A DNA stretch of 64,000 nt from Streptococcus suis (GCA_002831545.1 CP025095.1:1798001-1862000); one strand, 5' to 3'; shown: positions 52,357 to 61,831, counted from the stretch's first letter. Notes: generated from the letters alone by a model not told the origin. Numbers and translations: made by a program.

Positions 52357-54306
52357 CTACTGAATGCCGCCATAACGTTGAATTTCTGGTGTTAATAATT
52401 GTTGATTGAAGACTAAGTTCCCAACTCCTGCAATGTTCATAAAGAGCTGGCCCTTAGCCAATCGAGGCAGTGTTTCCAACTCTGATTGATTCATAGACCC
52501 TGCCAGAGCATTAGCAAGCAGAGGAATGCTTGTCTCATCTGTTTGTGCAAACACACGATACTGCATCAATCCAAAGATACGCTGGACTGCTGTCACGTAG
52601 GGATCCTTATGAGTACCGATTCCTGATTCAAAAAGGATACCTCTCAGTGAGTTCACTGACAACACTACACCTGCAAAGTTCTCTCCCATAGAATCAATCA
52701 TATCAGCTAGCAATTCCACACTGCTTTCATACTTGGGATTAATCAAGGTTTGAGCTTCACTGATATTCACAATATAATGCTCCATATCCATTTCCGTCAG
52801 ACTTGGATTAGCCTTGATGAGCTGCTTACAGCGTTTACCATTATTGACAATATCAGCTGATACCAAAGATAGAACCGAAAAGATCTGAGCATTGAGCAAA
52901 TGCGGTGTCCCCTTCAATCCTGAAAAGTCAAAGGTGACTACTTGCTCCGAAGAAATGTCCTGAAATTCTGTTGTACCTTCAAACATCTCAGCATTTGTTG
53001 TTAGCAGTTCATTGAAGGTCTTATGAATACGATTGACTGATTTAATTTCTATTTCATCAGGGTTACTTTGGCTCATCAGACTACGCTTATAGTCCTCTGC
53101 ATACAAAATAAAATCAGATAGGATAGGATATTCTTCGTTTACCAAGTCCGTAGCCTTCAGTCTCTCTGGATTCAGCTTAGGATTACGGGCCCACAAGCCT
53201 TCTTCAATGTAAAATTCATTAAGCATATCGCCAAAAGTCGTCAGATCATCACCTGTTACTTCACTATTAAGTAGCTTGAAAATGCTCTTGAGTTTTTGAA
53301 TATGAAGATTATAGGATTTCTTCTTATCAACTTCTGTCCCTGCCTCGTTGGTAACTGTTGGAAACACCTGAAAAATGTTAATGCGGTTGGCTTCACCTGA
53401 TAAATCAAGTATGATGCCATGTTGCTGCCTTGTTTGATCTAGGAATGTTCCATTGGCATCAAAATTACGAATATAGTTTCCTTTGGAATAGAGGCCGTCT
53501 GTATGCTTCAGAAGGAAGGAGCGTTGTCCCATCTTCGGATTCCCTGAAATAATCATAAACGAGCGAGTCCGACGTTCATCCCGTTCTAGGAAATTGAAGT
53601 TTACAGCTCCCTTGGTCGGTGTCCATCCCATATAGACACCCCTTTGGTCTTCTAGCTTGGTATGGTTAAAGAAGTATCCACCTGCCAAATCACGTGCTCT
53701 AATCGGAATACCTCTTCTATGATTAGGCAAATCTATTTGATATTGTGCTGGTATGAATGGTGCATGGTACTCAAAATCCAATTCACCTGAGAGAATTGTT
53801 GATTTGAAGTTAGAAGTCTTATCTTTAATGTCCTCTACTTTCTTAAAGAGACCTTCTTTAGTCGATGCTGAAGAATAATTCCGAACATACATACCAAGCA
53901 TTGCAATATTCTTCTTGGAGATCTCTCTATCCAATTGAGTCAAATCTTTAATTTCATCCATTTCTCGCTGGTTATCAACGATCTTGCTGTTGCCTGTAAT
54001 ACGAGTTGACTTTTCCTCGATGGCATCTTTTATGTCTTCCTTCAGTTCCTTATTATTTGCACGGTAAAGCGATAGAAAAGAACGTGTTCCTGGAATCAGC
54101 ATGAGGTCGGATAACCAAAAACGGTCCAAGTCTTCTGAGGGGTACTCATAAAAATGAAGCACTGTATGGTAGCCATCTCCACTTACCCAGGAACGGTCAT
54201 CCTTTTTGAAATCAATATTTCCTTGTGGTTGAATCCGACTGAGAAAGGCCAGGTCATATCCCTGGGCTTTTAACTGTCTCTGTCTACGCTTTGATAGTTC
54301 TGGCAT
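52357..54306 (-). CDS. VirB4-like conjugation ATPase, C-terminal half, degenerate P-loop
   Basis: A 649-residue protein of the VirB4/TraE type by layout: FNFLERDERRTRSFMIISGN leads into the P-loop region, then INIFQVFPTV, LNEFYIEEGLWA and a C-terminal helicase-like core. The P-loop reads GNPKMGQRS (about residue 250), where active VirB4 has GxxGxGKS, so the catalytic Lys is gone. The Walker B position reads YIVNISEAQTL (about residue 515) without the Asp-Glu pair. It may be a structural, ATP-dead scaffold. It is 15 nt after, and in the same frame as, the gene for the N-terminal domain, with its own AAGG site. Confidence 0.75.
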   Translation of the reverse strand: MPELSKRRQRQLKAQGYDLAFLSRIQPQGNIDFKKDDRSWVSGDGYHTVLHFYEYPSEDLDRFWLSDLMLIPGTRSFLSLYRANNKELKEDIKDAIEEKSTRITGNSKIVDNQREMDEIKDLTQLDREISKKNIAMLGMYVRNYSSASTKEGLFKKVEDIKDKTSNFKSTILSGELDFEYHAPFIPAQYQIDLPNHRRGIPIRARDLAGGYFFNHTKLEDQRGVYMGWTPTKGAVNFNFLERDERRTRSFMIISGNPKMGQRSFLLKHTDGLYSKGNYIRNFDANGTFLDQTRQQHGIILDLSGEANRINIFQVFPTVTNEAGTEVDKKKSYNLHIQKLKSIFKLLNSEVTGDDLTTFGDMLNEFYIEEGLWARNPKLNPERLKATDLVNEEYPILSDFILYAEDYKRSLMSQSNPDEIEIKSVNRIHKTFNELLTTNAEMFEGTTEFQDISSEQVVTFDFSGLKGTPHLLNAQIFSVLSLVSADIVNNGKRCKQLIKANPSLTEMDMEHYIVNISEAQTLINPKYESSVELLADMIDSMGENFAGVVLSVNSLRGILFESGIGTHKDPYVTAVQRIFGLMQYRVFAQTDETSIPLLANALAGSMNQSELETLPRLAKGQLFMNIAGVGNLVFNQQLLTPEIQRYGGIQ

Positions 54307-54321
54307 CTTATCCTTCCCTTC

Positions 54322-54969
54322 TTAAACCTTTTCATTCATGTTGTTATACTGCTTGATAATTTGTTCCTTCTTAACCCTAGTAATTTCACGTGGAACAAAA
54401 TCGCCATTTCCATTCGTCTTGGCCTTACGGACCAGATCGTCTAGTTCTGTTGTAGTAGGTGCAAAGAGCCAGAGGATAAACTCTGTATTATAAATTTCTT
54501 GTTGAATGCTCTCCTCAACCTGAATTTCATTGATAAGCAATGTTTCACGATCCAATAGTTGCAAGTATCGGCGAGAGTCAGGAAGCAACTTCGCTTTTTC
54601 TTGCCGAACCTTGCTCAAATGGTGTCGAAGATCCATTATCTGAGTATCAGTGTTAGTTGGCAAAGTCGTGGTCTCGATCTGAATATCTGTGTTAAAGTTG
54701 GTTAGCCAGGTTTCAAAGTTATCAAGAGTACGTCTAATCTCGTTATAAGAGAGCGACCCCAAGTCTTTCCCTGGAATCTCCATCAGCTGAAGATAGCCAT
54801 AATCAACCAATTGAATATAAGCTTGACGGTTATCAATGATTGATTTGACATCGAGCAGTTCCACACAGGAATGAAGGTCAAAATACTCTTGACCGCCTTT
54901 CTTCGTATCCTGTTTTCGTCCCAACGGACGTTTTTCAATTGGCTGTGTTTGTGCTTGCTTAATAGCCAT
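54322..54969 (-). CDS. VirB4 N-terminal-domain-like protein
   Basis: A 215-residue protein. AYIQLVDYGYLQLMEIPGKDLGSLSYNEIRRTLDNFETWLTNFNTDIQIETTTLPTN resembles the N-terminal domain of Gram-positive VirB4 (the part preceding the ATPase), and a coiled-coil region (residues about 115-170) follows. It is separated from the 649-residue ATPase-like gene by one stop codon and 15 nt in the same frame. It could be a natural two-subunit arrangement or a once-single gene split by a stop. Two ribosome sites favour two proteins. Confidence 0.65.
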   Translation of the reverse strand: MAIKQAQTQPIEKRPLGRKQDTKKGGQEYFDLHSCVELLDVKSIIDNRQAYIQLVDYGYLQLMEIPGKDLGSLSYNEIRRTLDNFETWLTNFNTDIQIETTTLPTNTDTQIMDLRHHLSKVRQEKAKLLPDSRRYLQLLDRETLLINEIQVEESIQQEIYNTEFILWLFAPTTTELDDLVRKAKTNGNGDFVPREITRVKKEQIIKQYNNMNEKV

Positions 54970-55274
54970 TAGTGAACCTCCCTTCTTTGATAATTAAGGC
55001 TAATATAACGTTTCCTTCGTCTTCTGAAAAAGAGAAGCATACTATGCCAATTTTTCTTTCCACCATTTGTTGGTAGAACCAAGTAAAGGCACATCAGAGG
55101 TGTTAAGAGAATAAAAGCAAGCAACTGTGGCCACTGGCCAGTTGGAAATATCTTCGTCCCAACAGATACCGCAGCAACCGCTGAACCTCCTACAAAGACT
55201 ATATCAGCCATAAAGAGCCCTATAATTTTTACTTTGGCATAGATGTCACGTGGAACACCGTATTTTTCATCCAT
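54969..55274 (-). CDS. TcpE/VirB3-like membrane protein
   Basis: A 101-residue protein with two membrane helices (IGLFMADIVFVGGSAVAAV and LLAFILLTPLMCLYLVLP) and a basic C-terminus with PTNGGKKNWHSMLLFFRRRRKRYISL. That last pattern resembles the TcpE/PrgI-type motif found before VirB4 in Gram-positive transfer operons. It overlaps the downstream gene's start by 1 nt. It begins about 28 nt after a conserved TTGTCC block, so it is first in the virB4-like operon. Confidence 0.7.
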   Translation of the reverse strand: MDEKYGVPRDIYAKVKIIGLFMADIVFVGGSAVAAVSVGTKIFPTGQWPQLLAFILLTPLMCLYLVLPTNGGKKNWHSMLLFFRRRRKRYISLNYQRREVH

Positions 55275-55301
55275 ATATCTAATTCCTTTCTCTTAATACT
55301 T

Positions 55302-55343
55302 CCATCATAAGAGATAATGACATTTCCTGCGTTAAGAGGACAA
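55302..55343 (-). promoter_or_regulatory. Conserved ICE promoter block 1
   Basis: On the minus strand the block starts TTGTCCTCTTAACGCAG and ends ATCTCTTATGATGG, 28 nt before the TcpE-like gene. It is nearly identical to blocks at 58071-58028 and 62157-62111. TTGTCC probably serves as the -35, with an AT-rich -10 17-18 nt later. A shared activator or repressor site is likely. Confidence 0.75.
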
Positions 55344-55370
55344 ACTGCCTAGCTGACAATCACGATATTT

Positions 55371-55403
55371 GTTATATAAAAAGTTATATATCTTTATGCA
55401 TAA
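55371..55403. promoter_or_regulatory. ICE AT motif upstream of promoter block 1
   Basis: GTTATATAAAAAGTTATATA is the same half-palindrome as at 50008 and 62166, here with an imperfect second arm (TCTTTATGCATAA). It lies about 27 nt upstream of the TTGTCC block. Confidence 0.65.
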
Positions 55404-55430
55404 AAAGAGCCTCAAAGCTGAGACTCTTTA
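55404..55430 (-). terminator. Rho-independent terminator of the BRCT gene
   Basis: AAAGAGTCTCA and TGAGGCTCTTT pair on the minus strand and are followed by a T run. The stem covers the stop of the BRCT gene. Confidence 0.75.
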
Positions 55431-55696
55431 ACCATATTGAAAAATTCTTCTTCTGACAAAATGATGATTGACTGGCCTTCTGCTATTCTAGACATAGCAG
55501 CCTCATATTTCTTGGAACGTTTATCAGGATCAAAGAGATTTAATTGCTTATGACCAGCAATAAGAATATCTGTTTGAGCCGAAATGTAATTCTGAACAAC
55601 CGCCCCTCTACGCTCCAGAAAGGCAATCACATCTTGCCTGGTCATTGGGCGTAAACTCCCTGTGATCACAATAACCTTACCCGCAACATCAAACAT
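55412..55696 (-). CDS. Small BRCT-domain protein
   Basis: A 94-residue single BRCT domain: VIVITGSLRPMTRQDVIAFLERRGAVVQNYISAQTDILIAGHK is very close to the BRCT fold at the end of bacterial DNA ligase. The ATG at 55696 follows GAGGAGTAAATCA. It ends the virB6-like operon. BRCT domains bind DNA ends or phosphoproteins; on a mobile element it may act in DNA processing, which is inferred. Confidence 0.83.
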   Translation of the reverse strand: MFDVAGKVIVITGSLRPMTRQDVIAFLERRGAVVQNYISAQTDILIAGHKQLNLFDPDKRSKKYEAAMSRIAEGQSIIILSEEEFFNMVKESQL

Positions 55697-55700
55697 TGAT

Positions 55701-57998
55701 TTACTCCTCATTTTCATCAATCTCTGCACCGCTGATATGCGATTGACCTTGCATGTATTGACCTGCTTGCTGCATTTGGTGCTTCATGTAGTTCATTTGC
55801 TGCATCGATTGATCGAGACTACGTCTAGGAGGGGTTGAACCGCCAGTTGGTCGAGAGTTGTTGTGGGGATTATTTGGAAGTGGGCTATTTTCAATTGGAT
55901 GAGTGCTTTTTTCAGATGAAGAAGCTGGGTCTTTAATTCCACCAGAGGAGTTACCAGATATTCCTGAGGGAGTTCCAGTTGGGTCACTGATGCCTCCAAA
56001 GGCTTCACCAGTTGGCTCTGTAGGCGGTGCCGTTGGATCTATAATACCTCCACCACTTGGACCGCTGTCGGTGTTGTCAGACACTTCTGCTGACTGTATG
56101 TTTGGATCGGTAATACCTCCGTCATTCGGACTACTATCGCCCTTGTCAACCGCCTGGGATTCATAAGGAGCTTCAGGAGATAGTCCTTCACCACCGTACT
56201 GACCTGAAGGATTTAAAGTATACTCCCCATTATCATTAAAACCTGGTCGTGGCGGAACCGCATCATTATTCAAACCTTTGTAGACAGCATCATGAGCAGC
56301 TTGTTCTTTTTTACCTAAATTGTCCGCTATAGCACCTGTAAAGTCTTTCGCCTTACCTACTGCTTCTTTGCCCATCACATCAGCCAGGTCTACCATGTTG
56401 CTGACACCACCTTTAGCTGCATTCCAGGCTCCTTGATCCCTAGCAGCGTTGATAGCTCCTCGAATACCGCCACCTGTCGTTGCTAGACTGTTTCCAAGGA
56501 CTTTGCTCCCTGCTGCAACTGCGCCTGGGGCTTTCTTAGCCATATCAAGACCAAAACCACCCAATGCCATAGCACCGTTACCTACTGCACCCGCTCCAGT
56601 CGCAAAAGCGTTCCCCATCATCATCGCACCTAGCAATTGCTGTGCAGTGTCACTGTGGCCAGTAGAAACACCCAACCAACGTTCGATCATTGTCACTCCC
56701 TGCATGGCTGCCAGGAAAACGCCAATATATACCAAGGAGGCCGCTAGACACTGTTCCCACATGTTCAGTCCATCAAAGAAACCGCCTGAAAGTTTTGTTA
56801 CTGCCGAAACCGACAAAGTTGGCAAATCTCGGAAGATTTCAAGGGTTACACGCATAATCACAACTTCAAAGAAGATACCTGCCAGTGCGCCTCCCATTGT
56901 ACGTAAAAGCTCTTTATACTTCTTAGAGTTGGACAAGGAAGAGTATCCTTGGATTGGTGAAATCATGGCTTCCACCACAATATCGAAGACCGACTTAACA
57001 AACTTGATTGACATAGAAATCAACAAAACAATCAGGATAATGTACTGCATGAACATCCCTATCCAGTTGACCTTGTACCGCATATAGACTGGCTCAAAGG
57101 CATTTAACTGACCGACAACACGGTGTTGTGTGATAGTCTCAACACCGTCCTGATTGGCATTTAATTTATGCAAGAACAATCCCTTTATTCCTGGAAGTTT
57201 CTTTTCCATCACATCTAACAATCCAGAGCTAGTAGATCCATAGGTTGCCCCAAAATCAATTCGTGTTGCAAAGTCGCTAGTATCTCGCTTATCAAGACTA
57301 TCCGTAATATTATTGACGGGTGTTGAACCTTCTTTTGGTGGCTTAATGTAGCCATAATCATCTAGAGGAAAAAGCTCCGTTGAAAAGTCATTGTCAATCA
57401 GTACCTTGAGATCTACGATATTGTTCTTCATAGGCTGGATCGCCAAGGATGAATAATGCTTGCTTCCGTCTGGTGCATCGCTAGAAATCGTCTGGATATT
57501 CATCGCATCTTGGGCCATGACAGACGATATAGTCGTCAAAGCTAAAGGAAGAACTGCTGTCACCATTGTAACTAAGAGGAAATTAGTAATCACCCCTTTA
57601 TACTTGACTGGCTTTGTAAAGACTCCAGTGATAGCCGAAACAACAAGAATTAGGCTAAAGAGGCTGGTTCCGACAACTTGGAACCAAAAATAGAACTGAC
57701 CTATAACCGTGTTGCTATCACCTAAGTAGCCAAATAAACCAAAGAGCTTGAACATATTGTTAAAGACATGTTCAAGGCTGGCTGTAATAGAATACAAGGC
57801 TTTGGCAATTCCACCTGGAATATAAGCTAAGAAAGATAGAAAAGCTGGAGTAGAATCCAGATAGTTACTCCAATATTTATAAAAGGAGGCCATCTTTTCC
57901 GCATTTTCTCCTGTGATATTTCCATTTGTCGCACCATTAATATCCAAGAATCCTGTTTCTAATGAATTGATCAGATCAGAGTAAGTATCATAAGTCAC
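55701..57998 (-). CDS. VirB6-like polytopic transfer protein
   Basis: A 765-residue membrane protein. Several long hydrophobic segments occur at residues about 55-85, 100-130, 140-165, 315-340, 375-400 and 415-445, as in VirB6/TrsL-type channel proteins. The C-terminal third is soluble, Gly/Ala rich and then Pro/Ser rich, with four spaced repeats of a GGI-DP pattern (GGITDP, GGIIDP, GGISDP, GGIKDP) and a last segment rich in Gln and Met. It is preceded by conserved promoter block 2 and followed by the BRCT gene. It would form the inner-membrane part of the transfer channel. Confidence 0.8.
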   Translation of the reverse strand: MTYDTYSDLINSLETGFLDINGATNGNITGENAEKMASFYKYWSNYLDSTPAFLSFLAYIPGGIAKALYSITASLEHVFNNMFKLFGLFGYLGDSNTVIGQFYFWFQVVGTSLFSLILVVSAITGVFTKPVKYKGVITNFLLVTMVTAVLPLALTTISSVMAQDAMNIQTISSDAPDGSKHYSSLAIQPMKNNIVDLKVLIDNDFSTELFPLDDYGYIKPPKEGSTPVNNITDSLDKRDTSDFATRIDFGATYGSTSSGLLDVMEKKLPGIKGLFLHKLNANQDGVETITQHRVVGQLNAFEPVYMRYKVNWIGMFMQYIILIVLLISMSIKFVKSVFDIVVEAMISPIQGYSSLSNSKKYKELLRTMGGALAGIFFEVVIMRVTLEIFRDLPTLSVSAVTKLSGGFFDGLNMWEQCLAASLVYIGVFLAAMQGVTMIERWLGVSTGHSDTAQQLLGAMMMGNAFATGAGAVGNGAMALGGFGLDMAKKAPGAVAAGSKVLGNSLATTGGGIRGAINAARDQGAWNAAKGGVSNMVDLADVMGKEAVGKAKDFTGAIADNLGKKEQAAHDAVYKGLNNDAVPPRPGFNDNGEYTLNPSGQYGGEGLSPEAPYESQAVDKGDSSPNDGGITDPNIQSAEVSDNTDSGPSGGGIIDPTAPPTEPTGEAFGGISDPTGTPSGISGNSSGGIKDPASSSEKSTHPIENSPLPNNPHNNSRPTGGSTPPRRSLDQSMQQMNYMKHQMQQAGQYMQGQSHISGAEIDENEE

Positions 57999-58027
57999 AT
58001 AAGGTACCTGCTTTCTCTATATGATAC

Positions 58028-58071
58028 CCTCATCATAAGGGATAAATAAAATTCCTGCGTTAAGAGGACAA
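58028..58071 (-). promoter_or_regulatory. Conserved ICE promoter block 2
   Basis: On the minus strand the block starts TTGTCCTCTTAACGCAG and ends ATCCCTTATGATGAGGG, 30 nt before the VirB6-like start. CCCT/AGGG could form a small hairpin at the mRNA 5' end. No AT palindrome is next to this copy. Confidence 0.75.
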
Positions 58072-58083
58072 ATCATAGGAAAG

Positions 58084-58107
58084 AAAAAAAGCCTCAAATT
58101 GAGACTT
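58084..58107 (-). terminator. Rho-independent terminator of the lipoprotein gene
   Basis: AGTCTC and GAGGCT pair on the minus strand and are followed by seven T. Confidence 0.78.
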
Positions 58108-58112
58108 TTCCT

Positions 58113-58595
58113 TTACTCAGCTTCACCTGTAAAGTCAAAATAACCATCAGAGGTATATCCAGTTTCAAACTCGAATATACGAATTGATTGTCCTTCCTCT
58201 GATAAAACAACACAGTAGAGCTGGTCGCCTAATTTCCCCCAGATATCATCTTCATGATATCCAACGTTAATAACGAAATAGTGTTCTCCCTTTAATTCTG
58301 ACTCATGAGAAGCCAATATTCCTTTCATAGAGCTAGATAGTTTGTCTTCAGGAACGACTTCATAATAAACTTCTTCATCCCCTGACTTCAGTTTATGATT
58401 TTTCTTATCAAAAACGATTTCCTGTCCACCCCCAGTGAAGATTAAGCTATCATACCCTGGAAAACTTGAATAACCAACGTAGCTATCCTTTAATTCAGTT
58501 TTGACAATGTCCTCAGAGTTTTTTTGACCACAGGCTGCCAAAACAACCAGAGCGATACCAAGTACAAATAGACTTAGATAACGTTTCAACTTCAT
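58113..58595 (-). CDS. ICE-encoded lipoprotein
   Basis: A 160-residue lipoprotein: signal YLSLFVLGIALVVLAAC with the lipobox LAAC at Cys22, then a small soluble domain with GGGQEIVFDKKNHKLKSGDEEVYYEV and an acidic C-terminus. No enzymatic motif is seen. It has its own terminator, and an AT motif site (58657) lies upstream, so it is a separate unit between the VirD4-like and VirB6-like operons. Surface exclusion or adhesion is a guess by position only. Confidence 0.82.
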   Translation of the reverse strand: MKLKRYLSLFVLGIALVVLAACGQKNSEDIVKTELKDSYVGYSSFPGYDSLIFTGGGQEIVFDKKNHKLKSGDEEVYYEVVPEDKLSSSMKGILASHESELKGEHYFVINVGYHEDDIWGKLGDQLYCVVLSEEGQSIRIFEFETGYTSDGYFDFTGEAE

Positions 58596-58656
58596 AGTGA
58601 ACTCTCCTTGATATTTCTTGGCTTCATTATAACAGAAATATTATGTTCGCTCAATG

Positions 58657-58690
58657 GTTATATAACTTTTTATTTACCTTGTTATATAAC
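58657..58690. promoter_or_regulatory. ICE AT motif upstream of the lipoprotein gene
   Basis: GTTATATAACTTTTTATTTA is followed by a second GTTATATAAC core. The second core overlaps the last codons of the VirD4-like gene. Confidence 0.65.
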
Positions 58691-61600
58691 ATCATCTACA
58701 AAGAAAATGTCATCTTCGTCCTCATCATCGAAAACTTCAGCAATTACAGCTTGAGTCAATTCAACTGGAGAGGTGAAACGGGCCTGACTCAATGGTTTAT
58801 TCTCCTGCCTTCTCGTAGCCAATTTAGGTGTTTCTCCATTGGTCCTCATACGGTCCGTCAGAGCTATCCGCCAATCAATAATCTTACCAAAGGTACTTTG
58901 GGCCCCTACTGCAATATCCTGCAAGTCAAGCTCTCTATGGCCACTTTCTACAGGAATATCAGCCAAGGTCATCGAATGATCAAACTCTTCTTGAAGGAAC
59001 ATATAGCGATACGGTAGACTGGTTTTCTCGTGTAGGAAAATTGGGTCCGTTGTTATCTTGCGACCTACATTGTCACGGCCCTTAACTCCACGTAAGATAA
59101 CCGCTTCTCCTTCTTGTAGCTTGGCTAACTGTGTAGGCGTTAGAAGTTCCTGTTTTGGATTTTCAATGGCTACATTTGGATTAGCCTCATCTAGGATATT
59201 GCTTGACCGTCTCCGACGTGTGATGGTCCGAGTACCGAGGTCCTTACTAATGGAAGTGTTCGTAGTACTAGACGTTGATTTGATATAAACTGTGAGCGAA
59301 CAGTTCTCCTTAATGGTTTCAGCAGTATTCTCACCGTACTTGTCAGTTAGCTGCTTGAGGTTCTGAATCCAGAGATAGTATAAGATATTTTGACCAAGAC
59401 CGATTGAAATCTTGGTGTCCATATGAGGAATGGCTGGAATATTGGTGAACTCGTCTAGAATATGGAGGATGCGATTAACACATTTACGACCATTCGACAG
59501 GGCCAGCTCATAATTGGCATTAAACAGCTGATCCAGGAACAGAGATACAATACTGTTGTATTCTGTTCGGTTTGGCGGTGTGACCAGGTAAATCACTTTT
59601 GGATTATCTGAATACACAAACTCAATATCCTCTTCCTGGAGAAGACTGTCTGCTTGCTTATCTAGGATGGAGACTTTGATATAATCCAATATTGGTTTCT
59701 TCGTATACTCGTCCAGAGCAACTACCTTACCAAGTTTCTTATAAACTTTTTCAGCTGAAAATTGGAAGGTGCTATCACGAATAATAGAGTCATCATCGTT
59801 CTCATGATCAAAATCGATCGTTACTACAAACTTATCAGGAAGTTTTGGCTCAATCACATAGGTTAGATAGCCCTCTCCATCGATAAGAGCCGTAGCTGCG
59901 TTTACGTGAACAACTTGTCTAGTTGATTTGCCCCAAGCTGTTTGACTGATAATCGTAACCTTGGCCGTCTTGTGGGCGTATTCGTTACGCATAGCGACAT
60001 TAGAGCTTGATCGGAACTTAATCGACAGGCGACGTGGGAAACCAACCGATTCCAAGTCAATAGAATTTTTAGACGTGAGCTTGGCAATATTGTCTTGTAA
60101 GAAGAGGTTGATTCCAGACATCATACTGGAGAAGACGTTCCCCTTGGTCTCTTCAGAGGCAAAATCTGAGGACCTGAAGTTCAAGTCTGCCATATCTCTA
60201 AACTTAGAAAACTGTTCCTGGTTAATCTTACGTAAGTTATCAAAGTAAACTGTTATTTTTGATTTCTTCTTAACTGGCTGATCACGGTCTGGATTCTCAA
60301 CGATTTCTCCAAAGTCATTAACAAATACTTCTTCTGAACCCAAATCAGTTAGAAACTTGGCAATGTTACGAACAGTGACCGTGTCCCAAGCATCCGTTTC
60401 TCCATTCTTAAAGGTTTCATTAGCACGATCAATTAAAGCCATAGCAATCGCATTGAAGAGGGAAATAGACGTATCTTCCCAGTATTTTGCGTTACCATTG
60501 CCAACACCTGGTTTTGTTTTACGATAGATTGCTTCAGCGACTGCATTTACCCTTGTCTGAGTCATTTCATAGTAGCCCTTCTTTGCAGCTGCAATTGCTA
60601 GAGCTAGAGGGTTATAAGACATTGACCAGTCCATATTCTGGAAAGATAGGACATTGACATCATAACCACGTCGACGCATGGTTTTGTAAGAGGATTGATA
60701 ATGCTCACCTTTCGGATCAGCCAAGACCATAGACGGCTGTATCTCAGCCCGACTATTAATATCAATTGTTGTCGTGATATGGCCCTCACCTTTACCTGAA
60801 CGAGTCATACCAATACCCAGCATGTTTGTTGTGCTGTCTTCTATATAATAGTCCCCTGAAGGTTTGGAATAGATCCCTAGTATTCTTTCTGCGTTCGTCA
60901 GATAACGGCTAAACGTACGATTTTGCCAGAGCATTTGAGAACCTAGAGTTAGTCCTGATAGGCTCTTCCTTGTTTCGTGGAGAACAGGAACCCCTCCTTC
61001 ACCTGGATAGGTTTCTGTCTTGTTTGGAACCTTCTTATATTGTTGGTGGATTTCCTTGACTGTCGCAAAGCGATCATCACCTTCTTCATTGTGGTTATAG
61101 TCTCGATACTGCTCAAAGTTTACCCAAGCTGATCGCCAAGCTATCACCAAACTAACCAGAAAGATAGGGACTGCCAGAATTGGAGCAATCACAAATACCC
61201 CAGCATTGAATAGGTTTTGAATTAACAAGCTATCGATGTCAAAGCTAGCTACTAGGCTACTATCTCGCAAACTCATGACCGAGAAATAAAGAAAACGAAT
61301 TGCTGCCCTTAATACAGTCACAAAATAGTTTGTGATAATAAAGGCTATGAAGCTAAACCCTATCCCCATAAGCACAAAGCTACGAACATTTTTGAAATAT
61401 AGCAGAGGCTTCATTTCTTTGTCGAAACGCTTCCTGTCTGGTTGAACAAAGGGCAGTTTGTAGATGAGCCGAAAAAGAATATTCCCCAGGAGCAGGAACA
61501 AGAATGAGGGAACAATTGTTGCACATCGTTTAAAATATCGCCAGGCTTTCTTCCCTATTTCTTTTCCAGCTGAGCCCCAGTCAACCTCACGTCGATGTCT

Positions 61601-61831
61601 CCAGGGATGTAGCAGCGCTTCCTTCTTGTCCATGAAGTATTGTTTTATGATATCTTTATTATCTATAAAGCCTTTCATCACCTGAAGAAAGTCATGCAAT
61701 GGCTTCCTGATAGTCCTAACCCCCTGGTAACAAAGATAGCTGACAAAACTGACTATGAGTATTGCATTAAAGGGATTAATCTTTGCAAGCTGGACCAGAG
61801 TGTAATAAATCGCTTCTAGCCAACTAAACAC
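58682..61831 (-). CDS. VirD4/TraG-type coupling protein
   Basis: A protein of about 1049 residues that links the relaxosome to the channel. The N-terminal third has membrane segments (IKRT-like loops with WRYFKRCATIVPSFLFLLLGNILF and FVLMGIGFSFIAFIITNYFVT, then FVIAPILAVPIFLVSLVIAW). The ATPase has Walker A LGIGMTRSGKGEGH near residue 345, LADPKGEHY, and Walker B ILHILDEFTNIP near residue 790, with a later RSSN-type region. A spacer of about 250 residues separates the two halves, making it longer than most VirD4 proteins. The start is uncertain: GTG at 61831 follows GAGG at good spacing, against GTG at 61840. Confidence 0.88.
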   Translation of the reverse strand: MFSWLEAIYYTLVQLAKINPFNAILIVSFVSYLCYQGVRTIRKPLHDFLQVMKGFIDNKDIIKQYFMDKKEALLHPWRHRREVDWGSAGKEIGKKAWRYFKRCATIVPSFLFLLLGNILFRLIYKLPFVQPDRKRFDKEMKPLLYFKNVRSFVLMGIGFSFIAFIITNYFVTVLRAAIRFLYFSVMSLRDSSLVASFDIDSLLIQNLFNAGVFVIAPILAVPIFLVSLVIAWRSAWVNFEQYRDYNHNEEGDDRFATVKEIHQQYKKVPNKTETYPGEGGVPVLHETRKSLSGLTLGSQMLWQNRTFSRYLTNAERILGIYSKPSGDYYIEDSTTNMLGIGMTRSGKGEGHITTTIDINSRAEIQPSMVLADPKGEHYQSSYKTMRRRGYDVNVLSFQNMDWSMSYNPLALAIAAAKKGYYEMTQTRVNAVAEAIYRKTKPGVGNGNAKYWEDTSISLFNAIAMALIDRANETFKNGETDAWDTVTVRNIAKFLTDLGSEEVFVNDFGEIVENPDRDQPVKKKSKITVYFDNLRKINQEQFSKFRDMADLNFRSSDFASEETKGNVFSSMMSGINLFLQDNIAKLTSKNSIDLESVGFPRRLSIKFRSSSNVAMRNEYAHKTAKVTIISQTAWGKSTRQVVHVNAATALIDGEGYLTYVIEPKLPDKFVVTIDFDHENDDDSIIRDSTFQFSAEKVYKKLGKVVALDEYTKKPILDYIKVSILDKQADSLLQEEDIEFVYSDNPKVIYLVTPPNRTEYNSIVSLFLDQLFNANYELALSNGRKCVNRILHILDEFTNIPAIPHMDTKISIGLGQNILYYLWIQNLKQLTDKYGENTAETIKENCSLTVYIKSTSSTTNTSISKDLGTRTITRRRRSSNILDEANPNVAIENPKQELLTPTQLAKLQEGEAVILRGVKGRDNVGRKITTDPIFLHEKTSLPYRYMFLQEEFDHSMTLADIPVESGHRELDLQDIAVGAQSTFGKIIDWRIALTDRMRTNGETPKLATRRQENKPLSQARFTSPVELTQAVIAEVFDDEDEDDIFFVDDVI

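Noticed and set aside
56449-57087. A 212-codon plus-strand frame opposite the virB6-like gene
   Set aside because: It is antisense to a well-supported gene, is biased in composition and has no ribosome site or family features.
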